Of a DNA stretch of 64,000 bases, positions 55,268 to 61,415 are shown piece by piece. Source of the stretch: CALGKJ01 sp049322695 (lineage in GTDB: Bacteria > Bacillota > Clostridia > Lutisporales > Lutisporaceae); NCBI GenBank assembly GCA_049322695.1, contig JBMORW010000021.1, positions 62,001-126,000 of the forward strand. Reading direction: 5' to 3'. Made by a program: the position numbers and the translations under genes. The notes beneath the pieces were generated by a model. It made no database searches. It saw only the letters and a program-made list of their open reading frames with translations, and was not told the DNA's origin. Numbering within the stretch: the first letter of the stretch is position 1; each line of letters opens with the position of its first letter.

Positions 55268-55341
55268 ATTGCACCTCCTTAATATCTTTATCTAAAAATA
55301 ACATATTTAGACAAGATTTACCAATGTTTATGTTAACAAAA

Positions 55342-55381
55342 AGAGGCAGGCTTGAATATTTTCTTATTCAAGCCTGCCTCT
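55342..55381 (-). terminator. Terminator of the DUF5667 gene
   Basis: Perfect 17-bp arms AGAGGCAGGCTTGAATA / TATTCAAGCCTGCCTCT with a 6-base loop; followed by TTTTTGTT on the minus strand. Confidence 0.92.
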
Positions 55382-55387
55382 GCAAAC

Positions 55388-56680
55388 TTATTTATTATCT
55401 TCTTCGTCGTCATCTTCTTCATCATCTTCATCATCGTCATCATCGTCATCTTCTTCTTCGTCATCATCCCTGTCAGGTTTTTCTCTCTTGTCTTTTTTAC
55501 CCTTTACTTTTTTCTCAGCTTCTTTTTCAAATTTCTCTAAAGCTTTCTCTGCTTCCTTCTCAGCCTTCTCAAATGCTTTTTCGGCTGCTTTCTTTTCTTT
55601 TTCTATTGCTTTTTCCAAAGCCTTTTTTTCCATTTTCAGTTTCTTTTCTTCATACTTTGCTTCGTCTTTTTCATTATCTTTATCTTCTGACTCTATTTCC
55701 TTCAGCATAGATTCCAGAGCAGCCTCAGCCTGGTTTTTTTCCTCTTCAACGTCCTTCAATACATTTTCAAACTCATTTTTCACTTCTTTTTTTAAAGCTT
55801 TAAAAGTATTATTGACACCCTTTAATGCTTCTCTCGGCTGAAGCCCCAGAAGCTGTGCAGTGCTTCCTATTCCTTTTCCGTTTGCTGCAAACATTTCTAT
55901 TACCTCGCTAAGAGGCCTTTCAGCCTGCTCAGCCAATGATAAAAGTGCCGCTGCCTGTCTGGTATTGAGCTGAAGCTCCGCTATTCTTGCACTTAGTGCT
56001 GCATCATTGATTTTCTTAGCTATTATTTCATTTGCAACCTGCTGCTTTATTTGCTCTTCTTGATTTTTTTCTTCCTCTTCTTCTTTTTGCTCTTCTTCCT
56101 TATCAAGCTCACTTACATCCTCAGCTGCTTCTGCATTAAGATTAATATTGGCTATTGCCTGCTCAACCTGAGCTTTATATTCTTCAGGCATCTTTTCAAC
56201 TACTTTTGCAAGTGTCTCATTATCCAAGTCTGTTGTTTTTTTAATAAGCTCTGCAGCAGCGCCGACGCTTTTGCCATCTTCAACTGCTTTCTCTATGCTT
56301 TCAGTTGCCTTTGTCATTGTAGTTTTGTACTCTTCCAAAGCTGCCTTGGAAAGCTCCAGGTCGTTTTTTTCCAGCATGGCCTTGCTTTCTGCCAGTCTTT
56401 CTTCAGCCTGCTTGGCAAGTACTTCTGCTTCCTTCAGAGCATCTGTTATTATTAGCAGCTGTATACCTTCCAAAAGCTTGTCCAAGCCATAAAACGGACT
56501 GTCGGGAGTAATTCCGGGTTTTACTTCTGTTGTTGACTCTACCGTAACTTCAACTGCTTCTGTGTTCTGTGGTGCATCTGTTGGTGCTGTTTGCCCTGTT
56601 TCATCCGCAAAAACATAAACAGGTACTGTCAGGATTATTATTAAGAATACTGCTATAAACTTTTTCAACATTTGAATCAC
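55388..56680 (-). CDS. Exported DUF5667 protein with acidic tail
   Basis: A 430-residue exported protein: signal peptide (residues 1-25, ...VPVYVFA/DET), a DUF5667 segment PGITPDSPFYGLDKLLEGIQLL at about 54-75, long helical and coiled-coil stretches rich in Lys/Glu/Ala, and a final 35 residues that are almost only Asp and Glu (nearly 30 acidic residues in a row with few breaks). The alternating K/E helices (AEKAFEKAEKEAEKALEKFEKE) suggest an extended rod. Calcium or cation binding, or wall association, are reasonable guesses; no function is established. Confidence 0.82.
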   Translation of the reverse strand: MIQMLKKFIAVFLIIILTVPVYVFADETGQTAPTDAPQNTEAVEVTVESTTEVKPGITPDSPFYGLDKLLEGIQLLIITDALKEAEVLAKQAEERLAESKAMLEKNDLELSKAALEEYKTTMTKATESIEKAVEDGKSVGAAAELIKKTTDLDNETLAKVVEKMPEEYKAQVEQAIANINLNAEAAEDVSELDKEEEQKEEEEEKNQEEQIKQQVANEIIAKKINDAALSARIAELQLNTRQAAALLSLAEQAERPLSEVIEMFAANGKGIGSTAQLLGLQPREALKGVNNTFKALKKEVKNEFENVLKDVEEEKNQAEAALESMLKEIESEDKDNEKDEAKYEEKKLKMEKKALEKAIEKEKKAAEKAFEKAEKEAEKALEKFEKEAEKKVKGKKDKREKPDRDDDEEEDDDDDDDEDDEEDDDEEDNK

Positions 56681-56893
56681 TCCTTGTGTTTTTATACTAT
56701 ATACTTCGCTTTAGAGAAAACCATTTTCGGGGTTATGAAAAAAATGACAAAAACCATAGAAAAATGTACATCAAATATCCTTTACGCATTTTGATAATTA
56801 TTGGTATAATTATCTTGGAATAGTATCGTGTGATTATTGATATAAAAGTGTATTGCGCAGGGATTTAGAAGGTGTTAATAAAACGAAGGAAAA

Positions 56894-57004
56894 GTCACTC
56901 CAACTGTTTGAGCTGAATACAGTATGTCGGTTGATCAGTACATCATATACTGGTTGATATTAGCATCGATAATCGAATTATGCTAAAGCAAGTTTTGGAG
57001 TGAC
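56894..57004 (+). ncRNA. Candidate structured RNA upstream of degV
   Basis: An outer 10-bp helix GTCACTCCAA / TTGGAGTGAC (56894-56903 with 56995-57004) encloses two hairpins: CAGTAT / ATACTG (56920-56952) with an inner TGAT/ATCA, and TTAGCAT / ATGCTAA (56960-56986) with an inner CGAT/ATCG. That is a three-way junction about 100 bp before the degV start. A later inverted repeat CTTGT / ACAAG lies at about 57047-57070. No known riboswitch matches. It could also be a small terminal-inverted-repeat element. Confidence 0.4.
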
Positions 57005-57100
57005 CCGAAGTGAATTTACAGCTTCTTAATTCCGGAGGATTTTACACTTGTTATCAACTATCACAACAAGTTAAATTCACAAATAATTAGGAGGTTTAGC

Positions 57101-57931
57101 ATGTCCAATATTCACGTAGTAACCGACAGTACCTCATACATTTCCAAAGAATTTGCAATTACGAACAACATAGATATCGTGCCTCTTTCCATCTACTTTG
57201 AAGGTGATACCGAGCCGGAAGGCATGCCCGGAGAATTTGAGCCCTTTTACAACAGGCTCAAGGATTCTACTGACTTCCCCAAGACCTCGCAGCCTTCTGT
57301 GCAGGCCTTTATGCAGGTCTTCCAAAAAGCAGTGGATGAGGGTAAAGAGGTAGTTGCAATAACAATATCCTCCAAGCTCAGCGGTACCTTCAACAGTGCA
57401 TCGGTAGCGGCACAGCAGGTAGCACCAGATAAAATATCCGTAATAGATTCACTTATGTCAGGTCCTTGTCTGAGATTCCTTACCGAGAGAGTTTTGAAGC
57501 TTGCAAACGACGGAAAATCCAGAGAAGAAATAGTACAGCAGGTTGAGGCTATGAGAAGCCGAAACAGAGCTCTTTTTTCAGTAGGCACACTGGATTACCT
57601 CAAAAAAGGCGGAAGACTGTCCAATGCACAATACTTTATAGGTACACTGCTGAATATAAAGCCTGTAATAGACCTGACTGACGGCGTACTGCTTCCGGCA
57701 GGAAAAGCCAGAGGAAAGAGCAAGGCATTGGAAATAATAAAGGAAGGCATACCTTCCAGCGTAAAGAGAATATCCGTGGTACACATACTTAATATAGAAG
57801 AAGCTGAGAAATTCAGAGATGAACTGATGGAAATATATCCAAACGCAGAGTTTTCCATAGATGAGCTGGGCCCGGTACTGGGCTCTCACCTAGGACCAAT
57901 GGCTATTGGGGTATGTATGGAGTGGGAATAA
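57101..57931 (+). CDS. DegV family fatty-acid-binding protein
   Basis: A 276-residue DegV protein: VTDSTSYISKEFAITNNIDIVPLSIYFEGD at the N-terminus, TSQPSVQAFMQVF, ISSKLSGTFNSA and FSVGTLDYLKKGGRLS, with C-terminal GPVLGSHLGPMAIGV. Relatives bind a fatty acid and deliver it to the FakA kinase (FakB role). ATTAGGAGGT precedes the ATG. A 420-bp leader without another gene and with a possible structured RNA lies upstream; a terminator follows. Confidence 0.93.
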   Translation: MSNIHVVTDSTSYISKEFAITNNIDIVPLSIYFEGDTEPEGMPGEFEPFYNRLKDSTDFPKTSQPSVQAFMQVFQKAVDEGKEVVAITISSKLSGTFNSASVAAQQVAPDKISVIDSLMSGPCLRFLTERVLKLANDGKSREEIVQQVEAMRSRNRALFSVGTLDYLKKGGRLSNAQYFIGTLLNIKPVIDLTDGVLLPAGKARGKSKALEIIKEGIPSSVKRISVVHILNIEEAEKFRDELMEIYPNAEFSIDELGPVLGSHLGPMAIGVCMEWE

Positions 57932-57961
57932 GGCAAGCTATAAGCGAGCCTTATGGGTCGG

Positions 57962-57996
57962 CTACTAGCTACTAGCTACTGGCCACTAGCTACTAA
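57962..57996. repeat. Heptanucleotide array after degV
   Basis: Five heptamers CTACTAG, CTACTAG, CTACTGG, CCACTAG, CTACTAA. Inverted relative to the array at 58101; the two share a perfect 15-bp inverted repeat (57980-57994 with 58117-58131, core GGCCACTAGCTAC). Confidence 0.85.
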
Positions 57997-58044
57997 ACTC
58001 AAGTAGTGCTTCGGAGCAAGAATAAGGGAACAAATAGCAGATTA

Positions 58045-58062
58045 GGTCGGGATTTCCCGACC
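58045..58062 (+). terminator. degV terminator
   Basis: GGTCGGG / CCCGACC with loop ATTT, followed by TTTTAAAT. It lies in the centre of the inverted heptamer arrays and separates degV from the isoprenoid-enzyme gene. Confidence 0.88.
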
Positions 58063-58100
58063 TTTTAAATATATATATACTTCAAAGTTATACCCAAACC

Positions 58101-58128
58101 TAGAAGCTAGCAGCCAGTAGCTAGTGGC
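58101..58128. repeat. Heptanucleotide array before the RiPP-like cluster
   Basis: Four heptamers CTAGAAG, CTAGCAG, CCAGTAG, CTAGTGG, ending about 15 bp before the ribosome binding site of the next gene, thus in its leader or promoter. Confidence 0.82.
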
Positions 58129-58155
58129 CAAAACGAAGTGAAACGGAGGTATCTC

Positions 58156-59130
58156 ATGGATTTACTCAAAAATTTCGAAGCCTATGCCCATGGTGTTTTG
58201 ACAGAATGTGAGGGGATAGTGCGTGGGTACCCTTCCATATTGTTGGAGGAGGGCATGAAATATATGGAGAAGCTGAATCTGCTGGCTGGCGGAGAGCGCA
58301 AGTCGGGCTTCAGCTATCTTATGCCTTTTTGGTTCAGAGAGGCTTTTGGACTCAGTGAGGAGGTATGCCATACCATAGCTGTGGGCAATACCTTTGCCCT
58401 GCTGTATTTTATGTCGCAGGATGATATATATGACAGCAGTATTGAGGATAGCAAGGTCGAGCTTCTGCCCTTGAGCAATATGTTTTATCTGGACTTTATA
58501 GCATATTATAGAAAGCTTTTTGACAGCAGCTCTGTATTCTGGTCATACTTTGAAAGCTATATAAAGCAATGGGCTGAGAACATAGTCTGGGAGTATCAGA
58601 ATATAAAGGGACAAGCCCACGAATATGAGGATGAGGATTTTATCAGACTGTCCCGTAAGGCAGCCCCTCTGAAGATACCTTATGCAGCACTATGTCTGCT
58701 GGCAGGAAAGCCAGAGTACATACAATGCTTTGCTGATATGGTGGATTATGATCAGGCAGCCTTTCAGATGATAGATGACTGGCGTGACTGGAAAAAGGAT
58801 ATAGGTGAGCACAACTATACATACCTGCTGACCGAGACAGCAAAATACAACAAGCTGGACAGCCCCGAGCTTCTGAAGGAAGCACATGTCAAGAAGGCTG
58901 TATATGTAGGTGATGTGCCGGATAAGGTAATGAATAAAGCTAAAGGCTTTGTAGATAAAGCAAGAGCTTGCATAGCACATATTGATATTCCCTATGTCAG
59001 TCTTTACCTTGATAAGGAAACGGAAATATGCGACTCCATACTGGAAAAGGTAAAGGAGGAGCAAAGCAATATGATGGGGGGCGGACTTGGCTCATTACTG
59101 TCTAAACTGACGCAAAACCAAAGCAAATGA
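58156..59130 (+). CDS. Class I isoprenoid-synthase-fold protein (possible prenyltransferase)
   Basis: A 324-residue mostly helical protein. Two aspartate-rich motifs of class I isoprenoid enzymes are present at the expected distance: DDIYD at 89-93 (FMSQDDIYDSSIED) and DDWRD at 207-211 (FQMIDDWRDWKKDIGEHNYTYLL). These normally bind magnesium-diphosphate of a prenyl donor. It could be a prenyl synthase, a terpene cyclase, or a ComQ-like peptide prenyltransferase; overall similarity to any of them looks low by eye. The ATG at 58156 has CGGAGG 9 bases upstream. It is 8 bp before the LanM-like gene, so both form one operon. Confidence 0.78.
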   Translation: MDLLKNFEAYAHGVLTECEGIVRGYPSILLEEGMKYMEKLNLLAGGERKSGFSYLMPFWFREAFGLSEEVCHTIAVGNTFALLYFMSQDDIYDSSIEDSKVELLPLSNMFYLDFIAYYRKLFDSSSVFWSYFESYIKQWAENIVWEYQNIKGQAHEYEDEDFIRLSRKAAPLKIPYAALCLLAGKPEYIQCFADMVDYDQAAFQMIDDWRDWKKDIGEHNYTYLLTETAKYNKLDSPELLKEAHVKKAVYVGDVPDKVMNKAKGFVDKARACIAHIDIPYVSLYLDKETEICDSILEKVKEEQSNMMGGGLGSLLSKLTQNQSK

Positions 59131-59138
59131 GGTAAGCT

Positions 59139-60983
59139 ATGAAGTATATAAGCATAGATATCAGAGATATAATAGAACGCTCCGGTAATCTTTTTGAGAG
59201 AGTGGACGCTTCAACCTTTGAATGCATTGAAGCCAATGAAGCAGCAGAAAAAAGACTCAACAACTGGTGCCAATCAGCAGCAGAAGGAGCTTGGGAGAGC
59301 TTCGAGCATAGACTATCCAAGCTTGGACTTACTAGAGATACAGCCAAGTCACTGCTTGGAGAAGCCAGACTGAAGCCCAATGCACCAATACCAGAGTGGG
59401 CAAAGGTATTGGAAGAGATAATAGGATACTATGAGTCAAAGCAGTTTGATGATAGTATGGGAGTTTTTTTAAACGATGAGCCCATAGCCTTTCAGGAGCT
59501 TTTCCTGCCCTTTATTTATTGGGCAGAGAATCGCTTGGCATATTTAAAAAGTAAACATAGTGATTTGGTGGATGATGCTGTATATACCGCTCTGGAAAGA
59601 GCACTGCTAAAGGATTTGTCACAGCTCTGCACCAGAGTGCTGGAAATGGAATTTACGGTATACCGCTCCACAAGACAGTCCCCACTTGACCGTTTTCTGA
59701 TTAAATCTGACGAACTGCCTAATGAGCTGTATATGGAGTTTATAAGCAATATGCAGCAGGGTGGATTTTTGGAGCTATTGAAGGAATATCCTGTATTGGC
59801 TCGGCTGTCAGCCACGCTGGCAATGCTGTGGCTTGAAAGCATTATTGAGCTGTTGGAAAGGCTCAATGATGATGTAGAGGATATAAGCGAGCTATTAAAT
59901 GAGGGAAAATCTGTTGACAGACTAGTTTCTATAGAACCTAACATGTCTGACAGACACCACAGCGGACGTACCGTAGCGGCACTAACCTTTGAAGCTGGAC
60001 TGAAGCTTATCTATAAGCCTAAGTCTTTGGAGATGGAGAAGACATATTTCGAAATACTTGAATGGATAAATAATGAGCTTCAAAAGCCCGTTTATAAAGT
60101 GCTGAAGGTGCTGAACAAGCAAAACCATGGCTGGATAGAATTTGTGGAGCATATAGAATGTACCAATGAAGCAGAGATAGAGCAATATTATGAGAAAGCA
60201 GGAGCTTTACTTGCGATACTGCATATACTGCGAGCCAGCGACTGCCATGTGGAAAACATCATAGCAAGTGGTACATATCCCGTACTGGTGGACGCTGAGT
60301 GTCTCCTGCACCCATACTCCATAGAGTATAAAAAAGGTGGCTGGGGTAGTGTATCGGAGGAGGAAAGAGAGAAAACCAAGTCTGTACTGCGTACGGGTCT
60401 GCTGCCGGGACAGACATTTACCAGAGGTGATGTCACTATAGGCATATCAGGCTTCGGAACTATCACTAACCAAGGCAAGACTCTTCCTGAGCTCAAGTGG
60501 GACAAGGTCAATACAGACTATATGAGCTATGGATATTTTCCTGTAAAAAGTAAGCATAATAACCTTCCTGTGCTGAATGGAATACCCCAATATCCGGAGC
60601 AGTATGTGGCAGCTATTACAAGAGGTTTTGAGCATATATGCAGATTTTTTACTGTATATAATGATAATGCTCCAATGCAAAAGCTGATAAACATAGCTAC
60701 CCGCTTTGTCTATCGTCCTACGAGGACTTATATGGGATTACTGACCAAAACCATGGAGCCTAAATACCTAAGAAATGGAATAGACAGGAGTATAGAGCTT
60801 GATGCTTTGAGCAGGTATACCTTCTCGCTGGATGAAGACAAAGGTGTATGGGAGCTTCAGACAAAAGAGCTTAAAGCGCTTGAGCAGCTTGATGTGCCTT
60901 ACCTGTCAACGAAGGTAACAGCCTATGACAACTTTAATCTGTTAAATCAGGTAGATATAATTATGAATGCATATTCTCAATAG
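59139..60983 (+). CDS. Stand-alone LanM-type dehydratase (DUF4135) without cyclase domain
   Basis: A 614-residue protein matching only the N-terminal lantibiotic dehydratase half of LanM, which phosphorylates Ser/Thr in a peptide and then eliminates phosphate. Residues equivalent to those shown to be essential in CylM are readable: K293 in YKPKSLE, D368, H370 and N373 in SDCHVENIIAS, D385 in VLVDAECLLHP, and R522/T528 in TRFVYRPTRTY. It stops about 25 residues after LDVPYLSTK, where LanM proteins go on into the LanC-like zinc cyclase (about 400 more residues). The 134 bp downstream show no remains of LanC. GAGGTAAG precedes the ATG. Confidence 0.88.
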   Translation: MKYISIDIRDIIERSGNLFERVDASTFECIEANEAAEKRLNNWCQSAAEGAWESFEHRLSKLGLTRDTAKSLLGEARLKPNAPIPEWAKVLEEIIGYYESKQFDDSMGVFLNDEPIAFQELFLPFIYWAENRLAYLKSKHSDLVDDAVYTALERALLKDLSQLCTRVLEMEFTVYRSTRQSPLDRFLIKSDELPNELYMEFISNMQQGGFLELLKEYPVLARLSATLAMLWLESIIELLERLNDDVEDISELLNEGKSVDRLVSIEPNMSDRHHSGRTVAALTFEAGLKLIYKPKSLEMEKTYFEILEWINNELQKPVYKVLKVLNKQNHGWIEFVEHIECTNEAEIEQYYEKAGALLAILHILRASDCHVENIIASGTYPVLVDAECLLHPYSIEYKKGGWGSVSEEEREKTKSVLRTGLLPGQTFTRGDVTIGISGFGTITNQGKTLPELKWDKVNTDYMSYGYFPVKSKHNNLPVLNGIPQYPEQYVAAITRGFEHICRFFTVYNDNAPMQKLINIATRFVYRPTRTYMGLLTKTMEPKYLRNGIDRSIELDALSRYTFSLDEDKGVWELQTKELKALEQLDVPYLSTKVTAYDNFNLLNQVDIIMNAYSQ

Positions 60984-61031
60984 ATTACTTCCCTTAACAT
61001 ATAGATAATGTATTATTTACATAATATAATG

Positions 61032-61060
61032 TTGAAAAATAACCTATATTGTAATATAAT
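61032..61060 (+). promoter_or_regulatory. Promoter of the NHLP peptide gene
   Basis: TTGAAA (61032-61037), 17-bp spacer, TATAAT (61055-61060), in the 134-bp gap after the dehydratase gene. It predicts a separate, abundant transcript for the small peptide, as is usual for RiPP precursors. Confidence 0.82.
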
Positions 61061-61117
61061 GTAAATACTTGTTGGAAAATTCTGTACAACAAAATATATT
61101 TACAAGGGGGATATACA

Positions 61118-61381
61118 ATGGCAAAGAGAAATGAAATCCAAGAAAAGCTTATAAAGAAGGCTTGGGAGGATGCAGAATTTAAAAAGGAGTTAATGGCTAA
61201 TCCTAAGGCGGCTATTGAGAAGGTTATGCAAATAACTCTTCCAGCTGACATAAAAATAGAAGTTGTTGAAGAAACAGAAAGTAAAATGTTTTTAGTATTA
61301 CCTGCAGACCCAGCAAAAACTAAGAATCTTGCTAATGATTTTGAAGAAAAGGGCTTCGAAGCTCAATCCTATATACCTTAA
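61118..61381 (+). CDS. NHLP leader-type peptide, cysteine-free
   Basis: An 87-residue peptide with the nitrile-hydratase-like leader (NHLP) pattern: EKLIKKAWEDAEFKKELMANPKAAIEKV (about 10-36), LPADIKIEVVEETESKMFLVLPADP (about 41-65). After the leader only about 22 residues remain (KTKNLANDFEEKGFEAQSYIP). The whole peptide has no cysteine, and the tail has one Thr and one Ser, so thioether rings cannot form; Phe, Tyr and Ser remain as possible modification sites. ACAAGGGGG precedes the ATG; a terminator follows. Probable substrate of the two upstream enzymes. Confidence 0.83.
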   Translation: MAKRNEIQEKLIKKAWEDAEFKKELMANPKAAIEKVMQITLPADIKIEVVEETESKMFLVLPADPAKTKNLANDFEEKGFEAQSYIP

Positions 61382-61385
61382 CAGC

Positions 61386-61412
61386 AAAAGGTGGAGAATT
61401 TCTCCACCTTTT
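61386..61412. terminator. Terminator after the NHLP peptide gene
   Basis: AAAAGGTGGAGAA / TTCTCCACCTTTT followed by CTTTTATA; serves the peptide gene and the convergent kinase. Confidence 0.9.
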
Positions 61413-61415
61413 CTT

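Noticed and set aside
55324..55841. Plus-strand open frames opposite the DUF5667 gene
   Set aside because: They arise from the antisense of Glu/Lys/Asp-rich codons (Leu/Phe/Ser/His-rich translations) and have no start signals.
60984..61117. Possible remnant of a LanC cyclase after the dehydratase gene
   Set aside because: Only 134 bp of AT-rich sequence in all frames, holding a promoter; none of the LanC zinc motifs can be read.
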